Positions 32,032 through 44,250 of a stretch of DNA of 64,000 nucleotides are shown here, piece after piece (positions within the stretch are counted from its first letter, which is position 1; each line of letters opens with the position of its first letter). Position numbers and translations under genes: made by a program. The DNA lies in assembly GCF_020497125.1 (NCBI RefSeq), contig NC_059082.1:65612948-65676947 (forward strand). The letters run 5' to 3'. The DNA comes from Mauremys mutica. Taxonomy: Eukaryota > Chordata > Testudines > Geoemydidae. The notes beneath the pieces were generated by a model, which worked only from the letters and a program-made list of their open reading frames with translations, ran no database searches and was not told the origin of the DNA.

Positions 32032-33201
32032 TTTCTATGCAGTGGTGCAAGTAGAAATCATTTCTTGCTGGTATTGCACTCGTGGGAGGGAAACAAGGGG
32101 GGGCGCACGTGACTTCCTCATGTGACCCTCCATGTGACTCCTCTACGCCCCCAACCCAGGGCCCCCTGCTCTCCCTGTCCTCTCCATTTCAGCATATGTA
32201 CGACTTATTAAAAGACAAATGTTAAGTAGAACTGTATCCTAAACTGCTTTATGGTATTGTACCCAAACATTGCATTTCAATGGAGGATTCAACTTCCTTT
32301 ATAGGAACAGACTCCTGAAACTCTTACCAGTCCACAAAAGTGGTCCATAGTAATGCAGATAGTCCCATTGTCTTCAACTGGATTGATCAAATGATTAAGC
32401 ATTTACAGGATTAGGTTCCAAGTTTGTAAATTGTTGTGGATGAAACTGACAATGCCTGAGCTATCAGATCAGAAGTAGCTTCATTTGAATAAAGGTGGGC
32501 AGATGTGTGATAAGTCTTAGCTCCGTTGCTAAGATGAGGAGCATGTTTTCAGTAAAGTTCTTGGCAGATGCCTGAGGCAGCTGTTTTAAGGCCATCAGTG
32601 TCCAGCATTATATTCTTCACTTATAGTCCTCTCACCCACAAACCTGGAAAATGAGGCATTTGTTTTCTTTGTTTTGCTGCTCCAGTTCCAGTTAACAAAA
32701 TGCATCTTAGACTAGTTTGGCTGCAAAGAAGAATTCTGTGTACACCTGGTTACTGTAAGGCTGCGGAACTGGGCTGACATCAGAATCCAAACATCCTCTT
32801 GTCAGTGCAAACAGAGGCATTCCTCTAATGATTTGGACTTTATGTGATGCAGGGTTGATATCATAGATAATTCAGACCAATGGGAGAAACAGAATAAAAA
32901 ACACTGTTTAAACACCTTCCGTCCCTCCCTTCACTCCTCCCATCTTGAGGACTCCTGACCAACATAATAGCACAATATATATGCTAACAAACTTAAACAA
33001 AGCCTTTGTTTAAGTTTGTTAGCTTATGTATTGTGCTGTTAAAAACATTTCAAGAATGAATGCCCTCCCTAGCCACGTTCTGCTCCTTTAAGGAGCAGAG
33101 TGCAGCCCCAAGTCTTTCCGGTACCCTGTACCTGCTAAAAAAATCTCTTGCTGGTACTGCATACTGGTGGGTACTGCCCGACTTGCACTCCTGTTTATAG
33201 G
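32032..33201. mobile_element. hAT-like element, 1154 bp, imperfect 8-bp TSD
   Basis: The element 32040-33193 starts CAGTGGTGCAAGTAG and ends GACTTGCACTCCTG, inverted, with flanks TTTCTATG (32032-32039) and TTTATAGG (33194-33201), 6 of 8 bases matching. TTCTTGCTGGTATTGCAC near the left is echoed by TCTTGCTGGTACTGCATACTGG near the right. The middle has no transposase frame and holds a strong palindrome at 32983-33023. The diverged duplication implies an older insertion than the 15270 or 62597 copies. Confidence 0.72.
32983..33023. repeat. 20-bp perfect palindrome, 1-nt centre
   Basis: Arms 32983-33002 and 33004-33023 (GCTAACAAACTTAAACAAAG and its reverse complement) are exact, with further imperfect pairing outward (CACAATATATAT against ATGTATTGTG). 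It lies within the 32040-33193 element. Confidence 0.9.
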
Positions 33202-33234
33202 GGTATTTGTAGGCTTTGAAGAATTTGGTGCTTT

Positions 33235-33259
33235 TTATTATTATTATTATTATTATTAG
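33235..33259. repeat. (TTA)n microsatellite
   Basis: About eight TTA units. Confidence 0.93.
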
Positions 33260-33307
33260 TTTTTTACAATTTCAGTGAATAATATTTTAAGCATTTTTTC
33301 AATTTTT

Positions 33308-33352
33308 ATCTATATAAATGTTTTATCTATATAAATGTTTATCTATATAAAT
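33308..33352. repeat. Three tandem copies of a 15-17-bp unit
   Basis: ATCTATATAAATGTTTT is repeated three times with small length changes (ATCTATATAAATGTTT, ATCTATATAAATT). Confidence 0.9.
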
Positions 33353-35597
33353 TATTGGGTTTAAGTGTACTTTATTATTGATTTTAAATTTTCACTATTG
33401 TGGGAAATTATGAGGGGTCAGACAATGGGGGGATTAGATAATTATTTAACAGTAGTTGTTGAGATTCAAAAAGTTAAAGCTTTATAATCGTGAAAACACA
33501 CATTGTGAAATTCACAAAGTAAATATGCTTAAATCAAACTCTAAAAAGTCCTCAAACAGCATTTTCTTTCTTCAGCCATCAGTATATTTCAGTTATCGAT
33601 TGAAACATTTTTGTTGGTTTGTATGTGTGTGTGTGGTGAAATCAACATTTATTGACATTTTACCAATAAAAATCGAATCCTTTCAAACCTAGGTATTTGG
33701 AACAGAATAGAAAATTAACTAACACCTCCTCTGTGCCTCTCTCCATACAACCAAGTCCATTCCATCCACCTTACATTTTTTAGACGATTTTTCAGTCAAT
33801 AATCTCTGATTCCTTTTTACCACATGCAAAACAATCAGCAAAACAACGGTGGTACATATACCAGCTGGTTATATGAAAATCTTCCTTTCTTATTCTTAGG
33901 ACCCAGGCACAAGGTTATTAAACATTCTTCTGTTTGCTTAGCATATGTGGTGTGGGTACATTGTCAATGCCCACATTCCTCCTCTTCATTATTCTCATCC
34001 TCTGTTCTCATCTCATTTAAAATGTCAGAATCTGTCACTTTTCTGCCAATTTCATGATGGCCTACATTGGCAAGCATCCTGAACTCTGCTGTACTGATTT
34101 CTGCAAAGGGAGAGGAGATGGCCTCTTGATGCTTGTCTTGGATGATGTCATTTTTGTCATTTGGTTCTCATATAATTAACCCATGTTTTCAAGCCACCTT
34201 GATGTATGATTCTGGCTGATAAATTATTTTGGGTGGAAACAATACAACATTCAGTTTTGTCTACTTTCAGCCCCAAATCATGTGAATTGTAGAGAGGATT
34301 TGTTGAATTTCAGTTTGAACTTGACACTCCGGGTGAAACCCCAGACTACAAACTAAAATAATACTTTGTGTGGACTGATGCAAACAAAAACTACTTTATT
34401 TTATTATGGTGCGCTGTAGATAGAGAAGCTAACATGTCCAGTTCCGATTAGTTATTAGGATGGGAATAGAAGTTCACAATTTCTACTCTCCAGCGGTACT
34501 TTCAACTCTTTTTTTTATTATTTGGTTGCATAAATCTATTGGTGATCTTTAGTGGAAACCATTTAACCATTGCTTGATTCCCCAAATCAGTATTGCCAAG
34601 CATAGTTTTCCTGTTATAACTACTGAAGTATAGTGTGGGTAACAAAGAGAGCTGGTTAAATTTTTTTTTTGAAAGCTTTTTGACAAAAATGGCATCTTCA
34701 CCAAAATGGAAACTGTGGAAAAAATGACCTCTTTTGACGCCCCAAAAAAAAACATTCCCAGAAAAAGAAACAAGAAAACCAAAAAATGTAGGTTGTCAGA
34801 TTAAACTTTTTGGGGAAAAAAATTGGCATTTGGCAACCAGTTTTTTGTAATGAAAACAAATTTTTCTTTCAAATTTTTCAATGAAAACTTTTATTTCATC
34901 AAAATATTTTGTGGGAACAAAAACATTTCCTGACCAGTACTTGTAACAAATGAACTGTATATTTCAATCACATGTCAGGAGAGATCAACACACTAGTAAG
35001 GACTTATAATCAAACAAAAGAATTCTCCCTGTCCTCTGTAAAGAATAACATGATCTGTCCACATTTGCAATTTTATAAACAAACCCTTCATGCTTATTTT
35101 TGCAGTCCCTAAATTAAGCAAAATTCCCACAGAAGTCAGTGGAAGCTTTGGTCAATTAAAGACTCCCAGGACTGGCTAAGTAGCACACCAAGATGCTTTT
35201 CTACAAACAAAAGACAGGGTGGACATTCAAGTGTGTAACCTGAACAATATGAATTTTTAATTTTTTGACTAGTGTTTTATTATAATTAAATATGTGTATC
35301 ATGGTAGTGCCTATGACTCCAGTCTGAGAGTATAATACTGTATTAGGTATTGCACAAAAGCCTATTAAAAAGTCAGTCCCTGCCTCAAAGAGCTTACAGT
35401 GTAGGTATGTGAACACAACAAGTGGACAAACTAAACAAACGTGGAGATGAGAAGTGGAGGAGCATGTAGCAGCAGAATAAGCACAATCTGAATACAGTGG
35501 CTACAGCTCACCACTTACCTAACCATTGTCAGGTGACTGTGTCTTGTAAGCAGCCTGGCTGACTGGCCGAGGTGAGTTGTAAGTAGGAATTTGAAGG
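33353..35597. other. No gene; AT-rich unassigned DNA
   Basis: Mostly AT-rich sequence. 35365-35420 carries the phrase CCCTGCCTCAAAGAGCTTAC of an old amniote repeat. The region 34640-34940 is rich in TTTTT/AAAAA blocks. No supported coding frame. Confidence 0.5.
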
Positions 35598-37039
35598 CAG
35601 ATAAGCAGGGTCGGCTTTAGGTTTTTTGCTGCCCCAAGCAAAAAAATTTTTGTCTGCCCCCACCCAAGCCCTGGGCTCTCCCCCTCCCAACCCGCACCCC
35701 CCTGCCATCCCTTCCTTGGGCCTCCCCAACCCGCACCCCCTGCCGCCCCAGCCCTGGGCTCTCCCCCACACACACCCTGTGCTGCCCCAGCTCTGGACTC
35801 CCAACTTCTCCCCACTCTCACACACCCTGCCGCCCCAGCCCTGGGCTCTGCCCCGCTCCCCCACCTGCACCCTCCTTCGGCCCCAGCCCTGGGTCACTGG
35901 TAACTTGCTCCCAGGGCGGGTCATTCAGCAGGAATTTTGGATGTGCACAGATCAGACAGGATTGGTTCCCATATGGTTACAGAACTGCAGTAAAGTGGAA
36001 CAATTTTCAGCTTGTGTGATTGGAGGATATCTGGATGCATATTATAAGACTGTCCTCCATAAATGAGGAAAAGGTGAGGTGCCTTTATTATTCTTTTGTT
36101 CCACTCTCTTTCTATGGGGAATTTGCCAATGCAATATCACTGTCTTCCTTTTAAACAAATACAACTGGGGGAAAAAAAAGGCAATGGCTGTTGAAAATAG
36201 CAATTCCAGTCCTAAAAACCACTGGGAAGCATTTCTTGCTCAATTTTATCCTACTTTTTCTACAGCAAATTACAGTGGATCAGTATATTTGATTTGGGAG
36301 AAATGAAGTAACAGCTGCCCAAATTGAGCTTGAGCACTCCTGAATTTTGAGGTGTTCAAATCTGGAAGGCAGGTGCTAGATTCCCTTTCTGAATATTAGC
36401 TAAATCTGGAAAGGAAAAGTCCATTTCTGCTTCCAGGGCTCAGAAGTGGAAATCCTCCTATGTGCCTGTTACTGTATCTAAAGCTGCTGAAGTCCTCTAG
36501 TAGAGCCTCCCCTCCCTTACTTTTCATTTTAAATTCTAGTGGGATCCATATACCTCCCTTGCTAGGCTTCAGATAGAGAGGTGCACTGTCCATTTAGTCC
36601 ACCCAATTCCTTCTTTGGGGGCTGCAAGGTGAGGTCACACCAGTATCCCTAATCCAGTTTGGGGGATGTCTTCTGAAGGGGATATCTGGGCCAAAGCCTT
36701 CTACTCCTTGGGCATACTTGTTCCCCATTCGCAGTGCCACCCCGCTCTAGCAGTGAGCTCTCCATTCACAGCAAGCTGCAGCATGAGGTTTCAGCTACCA
36801 TACTCCCTCCCCCTCCTTTTCCTGTTGATAGCAACCAAGGGAATGCTGGGAAATGCAGTTCTTTCCCTGCTCCAGGGCTGGCTATATAGGCAGGGAGCTA
36901 ATCAAGGAACTACAGCTCCTAGGGCCCCCTGTTGGTTCTCAGCTCCCAGGCTGGAATGCTGCCGCTGCCGCCCCTGCAAATGGGCTGCCCCAAGCACCTG
37001 CTTGCTTTGCTGGTGCCTAGAGCTGTCCCTGCAGATAAG
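35598..37039. mobile_element. hAT-like element, 1426 bp, perfect 8-bp TSD
   Basis: The element 35606-37031 starts CAGGGTCGGCTTTAGG and ends TAGAGCTGTCCCTG, inverted termini, between exact 8-bp duplications CAGATAAG (35598-35605, 37032-37039). Subterminal GCTGCCCCAAGCA and its counterpart CTGCCCCAAGCACC recur as in the short hAT-like MITEs. It begins with a C-rich minisatellite (about 35650-35900) and then about 1.1 kb with no intact transposase frame; the frames of 131-148 codons are not recognisable proteins. It is a long non-autonomous or deleted hAT copy. Confidence 0.9.
35650..35900. repeat. C-rich minisatellite inside the hAT-like element
   Basis: Units containing GCCCCAGCCCTGGGCTCTSC alternate with CCCAACCCGCACCCCC and CACACCCTGCC at irregular spacing. 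It explains the long Gly/Arg/Pro-rich frames on both strands. Confidence 0.82.
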
Positions 37040-37384
37040 ATTTATTTGGGGCGGGGTTTCCACGCATGCGGGTAAGTATGGGAGAAAGGGATGTGATTGT
37101 GGGAAAAGCTGACTGCTAGGTGGTGATGGCTGAGCAATGTTAAACTAATGCAATGTCAAACATTGAAAAAGTTGCTTGCTCTTCAGACGAGGAAAAACAG
37201 GACATTTACCAGGTGAATTCTAAATGGCCAAAAATCAAGGGAAGTCTGTCCTTGAGAGCATCAAATTTGACCCCATCTGTTCATTTTCCAGGAGCATCTT
37301 TGGAACTGACTCTAAGGAAGGGCCAAACGAAATACCTGATGCTAATTATCTCATAACTTTGATAGTCTGCAGCAAGATCTTTAC
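37040..37384. other. No gene; short spacer between two hAT-like elements
   Basis: About 345 bp of sequence with no recognised feature. A 243-codon minus-strand frame (37281-38012) starts right of here and crosses the next MITE, so it is not a gene. Confidence 0.55.
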
Positions 37385-37697
37385 TGTTTAAGCAGCGGTG
37401 GCTCCAGGCACCAGCACTCCAAGCGTGCCTGGGGTGGCAGGCCGCGGAGGTCGGCCTGCCGGTCCCTGCAAGGGCAGCACTTAGGCAGCCTTCAGCTTGC
37501 CTGTGGGAGGTCTGTTGGTCCCGCAGATTTGGCAGCACTTTGGTGGCGGGTACGCCGAAGCCGCAGGACCGGCAGGCCTCCCGCAGGCAAGCCGCCGAAT
37601 CCGCGGGACCAGGGACCTCCCGCAGGCAAGCCGCCGAAGGCAGCCTGCCTGCCGTGCTTGGGGTGGCAAAAAAGCTAGAGCCGCCCCTGTGTTTAAA
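37385..37697. mobile_element. hAT-like MITE, 297 bp, 8-bp TSD
   Basis: The element 37393-37689 starts CAGCGGTGGCTCCAGG and ends CTAGAGCCGCCCCTG with flanks TGTTTAAG and TGTTTAAA (37385-37392, 37690-37697), 7 of 8 matching. The interior repeats GCCTCCCGCAGGCAAGCCGCCG-type units (37575-37640). It is the same family as 15278-15529 and 62605-62875. The 243-codon frame on the minus strand covers it and is Cys/Arg/Ala-rich because of it. Confidence 0.9.
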
Positions 37698-38990
37698 CCT
37701 GTCTCTAGTTATGAAGATCCTGAAGGTCCTTCTGAACTGAGTTTGTATGTGCTTGAATCTTTGTGCAGAATGACAGGAGACATGTTTACAACACCCATGG
37801 CCCTTTGCCCTGCACCTTATGTAACCATTTGCACCAGTGCAATGTATGAGTTCCATTCTAATTTGGTAACATTTTAAACCCACTTTGCACTGGTATAAGT
37901 GACGACACAAAATGTGGGGCAACAGTGAAGTGGGAGCAGCAATCTCAAGCATTTTATAACCATACAGGAAATCTCTTTTGCAGAGAGAACTTATTGTACC
38001 AGATTCTGCCACCTTTACCCACAGTGAATACTATCTTGCTCCTCAGGTAGACCCATTGCACTTGAGGAGTAAGGTACTGCTCAATGAGAGCAGCAGAATC
38101 TGGTCCTGTTATTTGTTAAGCACTGAAACATATTTTATTCAGCCAACAAATTTCATGGTTTTAGAAAATATGCTGGTGTTCAGGTCTGCAAATAGCCAGC
38201 TTTGAACTGAAATAAAATTGTTCCTGGTCTCTAAAGGCAGGCTTCACAGCACAGATCAGCTTTGGAGCCAGGCTATCAACACTGCATGCTGAGATCCCTC
38301 TTTCATGCAAATTATGACTTTTTCTGTGAGTAGGTGATAAGCTTTTTTCAAATGGCCATGTAACCTAAGGAAAAAAAAAGCCTCTATCTGCATGAAGGAG
38401 TGGCCTCTTTTGTATGCATCTTAGAATGACCATAATTTCCATGCAATGAAATCTCCATCCTTTAATGATTTAACTGTGGTGGGTGACAGAAAAATGAGGG
38501 GAAAATTGGAGGAATTGGCACATTTATTGCTTCCAGATGATCTCATTTGGAAATACATAAAATGGATTTCAAAATTCAGTTGAACTGATTCACTTTTCAA
38601 ATTAAATTATCTTTTATTGTCGTGTAGTTTCTGAGAAATTGCTATTATTCTGTCATAAAAATGTTCAGATTTCCAATTAAAAAAATGATCAATGAAAATT
38701 GGTTTAAATCTGGTCTGTATGTAACATAACACATTTTTTTTGTGATTTTTCTAGAGCCATCTATCTCCTTATAACACTTTGCAATACTCAAACATGCAAA
38801 TTTAAGGACTGCCTCCCCGAGTGTGTTATATAACTTATGGACAGCCGTTGTATAATAATGGAGTGGGGGTGATCAGAAGCCCCAGGAATACTATTTGTTT
38901 AATTATATTAATAGTTTAGAAAGAGAAATGTTATCTGTGAGTGAAACATAGCTGATTTAATAGTCAAGTATTATCTATATGCAGATCACT
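37698..38990. other. No gene; AT-rich unassigned DNA
   Basis: No recognised element; short frames only. Confidence 0.5.
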
Positions 38991-39237
38991 GGGTAAGTCT
39001 ACACTGGATCCCCGATCGTTCTGCCGTCGACTCCTGTACTCCACTGCGGCGAGAGGTGGAAGTGGAGTCGACGGGGGAGCAGCGGCAGTCGACCCCGCGC
39101 CGTGAGGGCACGACGTAAATCGACCTAAGTTATGTCAACTTCAGCTACACTATTTTCGTAGCTGAAGTTGCATATCTTAGGTCGATTCCAACTCCCACAC
39201 ATCCCCCCGCTCCCCCCCCCCCATTGTAGACCAGGCC
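38991..39237. mobile_element. GTCTACACT-family MITE, CpG-rich
   Basis: The ends GGGTAAGTCTACACTGG and ATTGTAGACCAGGCC are inverted relatives. Inside, TCGACCTAAGTTATGTCAAC, CTTCAGCTACAC and GTAGCTGAAGTTGC, ATCTTAGGTCGATT form a stem of about 30 bp. TCGAC/GTCGAC sites recur. Possible 3-bp flank ACT on both sides. A C run precedes the right terminus. Confidence 0.85.
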
Positions 39238-39580
39238 ACTGTTACTTTCAAAATCATAGGCGCTGACTTACTCAGATCCTGGGGTGTGCTCGACCTCCGC
39301 TCTGCCTCTGCCTCAGGCCTCGCCCCTGCTCTGCCCCTTCTGCTAAGCCTCCACACCTGCCCCACCCTTGTACCACCTCTTCCCAGCCCCTCCCCCACCT
39401 CTTCCTGCTCCCACCCCTCTCCCCGCAACACCTCAATAACTAAGGATAAGTTTCCAGACCCTGATCTGACTCCAGAAACTTCAAATCACATTGATTTTAA
39501 TAGTTACTTCGGTGTAACTGAAATTAATATAAAGCCCAATTATGAAGAAAAATATCCAAATTTAAGAGGGCAGAATGTAA

Positions 39581-40241
39581 TCATAGAATCATAGAAATGT
39601 AGGGCTGGAAGCAGCGGTGGCAGAAGCTTCCCAAAAATGTGGGGGGGGGGGCAGTCCCCACCCCTAAGGCCCCTCCACTTCCCCCGGAGGACCTGCCCCT
39701 GGTCAAGTTGGAAGCAGTGGCGGGGGCTGAAAGCAGCTACCGCCTGTGTCCCTGGCCAGGGCAGGTGGAGGGTCCACACCGTAGCACCCCACAGCTGCCC
39801 ATGCAGCTCTTACGCTGATCTAGATCCAGCCGCATAGGTCAGGTTTTCTAAACCTTCTGTCATTTTAGTTACTCTCCTCTTGACTCTCTCCAATTTGTCC
39901 ACATAATTTCTAAAACGTATCACCCAGAACTGGACGTAATACTCCAGATGAGGCCACACCAATGCTCACTAGATCAGGACAATTAACTCCCAGGTCTTAC
40001 ATTCAACATGCCTGTTAATACACCGTAAAATAATAGCCTTTTTCACAGCTGTATCACATTGTTGAATCATATGCAGTTTATGATCAGTTGTAACCCCCAG
40101 ATCCTTCTGAGCAGTACTACCATCTAACCTGTTATTCCTGATTTTGTAGTTGTGCATTTCATTTTTCTTTCCTAAATGTAGTACTTTGAACTTGTGTTTA
40201 TTGAATTTTATCTTGTTGACTTCATCCAGTTCTCCAGTTTA
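39581..40241 (-). mobile_element. CR1 LINE fragment with internal GC-rich insert
   Basis: Starts at the left with the antisense CR1 3' end TCATAGAATCATAGAAATGT, AGGGCTGG. At about 39611-39835 a GC-rich block (GCAGCGGTGGCAGAAGC, CCCCCGGAGGACCTGCCC, TCTAGATCCAGCCG) interrupts it. CR1 coding then resumes on the minus strand: the minus frame at 39969-40157 reads MHNYKIRNNRLDGSTAQKDL and GVTTDHKLHMIQQCDTAVKK. It ends abruptly at 40241 where the 3' end of another CR1 begins. Confidence 0.87.
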
Positions 40242-40945
40242 TCATAGAATCATAGAAGATTAGGGTTAGAAGAGACCTCAGGAGGTCATCTAGTCCATCC
40301 TCTTGCTCAAAACAGGACCAACCTCAACTAAATCATCCCAGCCATGGCTTTGTCAAGACAGGCCTTAAAAACCTCTAAGGATAGAGATTCCACCAGCTCC
40401 CTAGGTAACCCATTCCTGTGCTTCACTACCGTCCTAGTGAAATATTTTTTCCTAATATCCAATCTAGACTTCCCCCACTACAACTTGAGACCATTGCTCC
40501 TTGTTCTGTCATCTGCAGCCACTGAGAACAGCCTAGCCCCATCCTCAACCTAGCCCAAATAGTTGAAGGCTGCTATCAAATCCCCCCTCATTCTTCTCTT
40601 CTGCAGACTAAATAAGCTCAGTTCCCTCAGCCTCTCCTCATAAGTCATGTGCCCCAGCCCCTTAATCATTTTGTTGCCCTCTGCTGGACTCTTTCCAATT
40701 TGTCCACATCCTTTCTGTAGTGGGGAGCCCAAAACTGGATGCAGTACTCCAGATGTGGCCTCACCAGTACCGAATAGAGGGGAATAATCACTTCCCTCAA
40801 TCTCCTGGCAATGCTCCTACTAATGCAGCCTAATGTGCCGTTAGCCTTCTTGGCAAAAAGGGCACACTGTTGACTCATATCAGGCTTCTCGTCCACTGTA
40901 ATCCCCAGGTCGTTTTCCAGAGAACTGCCGCTTAGCTGGGTTTAT
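40242..40945 (-). mobile_element. CR1 LINE 3' end, second copy, ORF2 pseudogene
   Basis: The left end ATCATAGAATCATAGAAG is the CR1 3' terminus in antisense. The minus frame at 40666-40896 reads [40 protein letters not shown] and [17 protein letters not shown], the conserved C-terminal RT block of CR1, followed by [20 protein letters not shown] in another frame (40550-40732). It is 5'-truncated near 40945. Confidence 0.93.
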
Positions 40946-41144
40946 TCACCCTCTCTGAATGTCTGAAGTTTTCGGGTCCAATTCAACTGGAAATCTACAA
41001 TGTCCCAGTCTTCCAATGCAAAGTAGATTTAAAGCCACCAGAACTTTTTCTGCTGGAGCATTTCCCCATTGTGAAACAATCGAAGGTGCTCTCTTCCACC
41101 ACTGCTCTCAGACCCACCCTTTCTCCCCCAGACGCACACATAAA

Positions 41145-41459
41145 GGGTATGTCTACCCTACCCGCCAGATCGGCGGGTAGTGATCAATCTATCGGGGATC
41201 GATGTATCGCGTCTCATCTAGACGCGATACATCGATCCCTGAACACGCTCCCTGTTGATTCCGGAACTCCACCAGGGTGAGAGGCGGAAGCAGAGTCGAC
41301 AGAGGAGCGGCGGCTGTTGATCCTGCGGCCTGAGGACGCACAGTCTATCTAAGTCGATCTAAGATACGTTGACTTCAGCTACGCTTTTCTCGTAGCTGAA
41401 GTTGCGTATCTTAGATCGATTCCTCTCTCCTCCCCCCCTCCCCCAGTGTAGACCAGGCC
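41145..41459. mobile_element. GTCTACACT-family MITE, CpG-rich, with nested palindromes
   Basis: The ends GGGTATGTCTACCCTACCC and CAGTGTAGACCAGGCC are inverted relatives. Two internal stems are seen: GATCGATGTATCGCGTC with GACGCGATACATCGATC around 41203-41240, and GATCTAAGATACGTTGACTT with GAAGTTGCGTATCTTAGATC around 41358-41420. It is a close relative of 38991-39237 by its right half. Confidence 0.88.
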
Positions 41460-42937
41460 GAAGAGTGTAGATGATAGAAAGTGAGTATGTCCAGAGCAGC
41501 CTTGCCCTCTAGCAATATTTAGAGGAGCCCTGTGTTAACGCTGGACTGGTAGAAAACTGGCCTGAAAATAGAAACAGCTCCTTAGTGTCCATGCTTCTTC
41601 ACACCTTTAGCTGCACCAAGCACTAATTTTGCACAGCTGTGAATCAGGCCTGTGTTATCCCCAGATCTATGATTTATGTGCTGTGCCTATTTTCAATGTC
41701 ACTTTCAAAGAATTTAGCATAGAAATACCTATTTTTCAGTATAAAATAACACTTCCAATGAAAAAGGAAACCCTGCTATTTTAACAAAAGCATCAGGAGG
41801 AGAGGGTATTGCACACATTGTCAAAAATGAATACAAAACAAAGTACAGGCAGAAAAGATATTACATCTGAGCCCTCTTCACCTGATGTGTTCTGTATCCA
41901 AACTGCAATTAAAACTAGCTTATTTGTTTTGCTGTATACTCAGTGCCCAACTGTCACACATTCTCTCTCTTTCCCCCTCCTCCCCCAGTCTTTGCTGAAG
42001 AATAAATCTTCTCACATAATGGCACGCTAAGTATTTTGACAGAAATTCATCCCCAATGAACCACAAGGAGGGTAGGTGGGTAGTTTAGTAACCAATTTAT
42101 TGTAAAAGCTACAAATGAAATTATTTGGGCACTGAACAGCAGTCCTGAAAAAAGTGACTTTTTATTAATGAAACTATTTAGATAACTTCACATTTGCTGA
42201 TATTCTGAAGTACACACAAATGGCTCATTCCCAAGTGCTGGGTGGTCACAAAAGGAATGGGTAATCCTCATTATGACTGGGATGACATTTTTCCTGTGCG
42301 CACACTTATAATTGCAATTCTAATCTCTAACTATGCTTTAATTGTAACAACTCACCATGCTCCTATTGCACAGTAAGACCAGCAGGACTTTTAGTTTGCT
42401 GCCATGTTGTCTGTGTGATCGTTGAACTGCAGAATCCATCAGAAAGAAGCTGCATACTACTCCAAGTACAGGTGTGGCAGTGATTTTCTTTTAAAAGTTT
42501 TGAACTAGAAATGATGGGCCTGATTCTGATCTCTCACAAGTTTGACCACAATGTGCAATTCTGCTGTCTGCAGTACAGTTACTTCTGATTTACACCAGTG
42601 TGAATGAGAGCAGAATCGGCCCAAATATATAATCACTTGGAGCCCTTCAAAATCTATTTTGTCCTGTGTAAGGACTGCAGGATTAAACTCCAGGCCTTGT
42701 TTGCCCAAAACCAGATAAACCCAAATACTGCAATTTTCCTGGTAAGAAGTTACAAGCTTCAGTAAAGCTATTTTTTCCAGCCCTGGTTTGCGTGTGTGTG
42801 TGTGTGTGTGTGTGTGTTCACAGAAGCACATATATGCATGAAATCATGCTGCATTGCCACAGAAATATTAGCCTTCCCAAGAGTCTAGTTAATCCTCTCA
42901 CTACTGCAAGTCAAGTTTTAAACATAAAAATTCACTG
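41460..42937. other. No gene; AT-rich DNA with one GT microsatellite
   Basis: No recognised element apart from the GT run at 42790-42817. No supported frame. Confidence 0.5.
42790..42817. repeat. (GT)n microsatellite
   Basis: About 14 uninterrupted GT units. Confidence 0.95.
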
Positions 42938-43236
42938 AGGCTTTGTCTACACTGGCAAGTCAAAGACAAAACTTTTGTCGTTCAGAGGTGTTAAAAAAAC
43001 CACACAACAAAAAGACAAAAGTTTTGTTGACGACAAGCACTGGTGTGAACAGCACTTTGTCGGCAGGAGAGCTCTCCTACCAATATCACTATTGCCACTC
43101 GTTGGGGGTGGAAGTTTTTTGTCAGCAGAAGAGCTCTCTCCTGCCAATAAACAGCAGCTACACTCTGTGCCTTTTAGTGTCACGGCTGTAGCGGCACAGC
43201 CATGTTGCTAAAAGCTGCGTAGTGTAGACATAGCCT
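42938..43236. mobile_element. GTCTACACT-family MITE
   Basis: The ends AGGCTTTGTCTACACTGG and GTAGTGTAGACATAGCCT are inverted repeats. Near the left end AAAGACAAAACTTTTGTCG and AAGACAAAAGTTTTGTTGACG give internal symmetry, and GGCAGGAGAGCTCTCCTACC is a local palindrome. It is non-coding; frames of 78-82 codons on both strands are by-products. Confidence 0.87.
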
Positions 43237-44250
43237 AAGACAAGTTGTAGAATCCTCCTGCTGGCTAAAATATACTATGTGTGAGAGTTCAGCAAAGAAG
43301 TTACTATTGTATGTACAGTTTTTTTTAACATGCAATAAAATGTCAAAGCATAGTGCATTTGATCCAAGTCTTTTAAAACCAGTCATGATAATGTGTAACC
43401 TGGCAAGCATAATGACTTTTGTATGTTGTGTTCTTTCATGAAAAGCCTATGGAGCAAAATTATATCTGACTTCAGTGGGGTTGCCTCTGCAGATATCTGG
43501 CCCCATAACCTCTGTTCAAAGAAGAATAGTTTGTGATATACCTTTGAATGTTTCCACATCAGTTGTATAGTGTAATGATAAACTGGCTCATATGTACGTA
43601 ACATTGCCCTCCATTGGATGGATTTAGAATTGCTTACGTGTTACTGGCCCTATAATGCAAGAATAGCCAACAGTGATTCTCCTTTAGCTCTGGTCGTATA
43701 GTCCTGCGCTTTTGGAGCATCAAGATTTCAGTTCTTTCGTCACTGCCACCATGCAGTTCCAAAAGGCTGGGATGCATAGCAGAGTGACAACCATGAAGTC
43801 CTAGGTTGCACTGGATTTAGTCATGCACTGCACTGCACTGTACAGTCATGGCTTATCTACGAAGTTTTTGAAGTTAGAACATTAGCTACATGAAATGAGA
43901 GAACATGTACCATACCCAAACTCCCATGTCTCTGAGAACATTATGCAAATACATCCCTTCTTGTTTATTGTCTTATATTGTGCCAATAGCAGAAGTACTT
44001 ACAGTGGGTGCTGTACAATAATTAAAAGCAAAGGAATCTCAAAAATAACCCAGAAAACTGCCACCATCCACAAAAACTAACCCAGCCTAAAACATCAAAC
44101 CAAAGAAGACTAACAATAGTAAACCAAACTGAAGGTCAACTAAACTCTCATATATTTTGCAACTTGCCAAACTCAGGCTCTGATGACAACTAAGGGCCAA
44201 GAGTTCCCGTGGGGGCACAGTCCTTTAATTGAGAATGCCCAGCTATCTGA
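43237..44250. other. No gene; unassigned DNA
   Basis: Contains a CTTCAGTGGGGTTGCC phrase near 43471 of the dispersed TGACTTCAATGG type. Nothing else recognised. Confidence 0.5.

Noticed and set aside
37281..38012. 243-codon minus-strand frame, the longest in the window
   Set aside because: It crosses the full length of a 297-bp hAT-like MITE with an 8-bp TSD; the repeated Cys/Ala/Arg part comes from the MITE and the flanks show no family.
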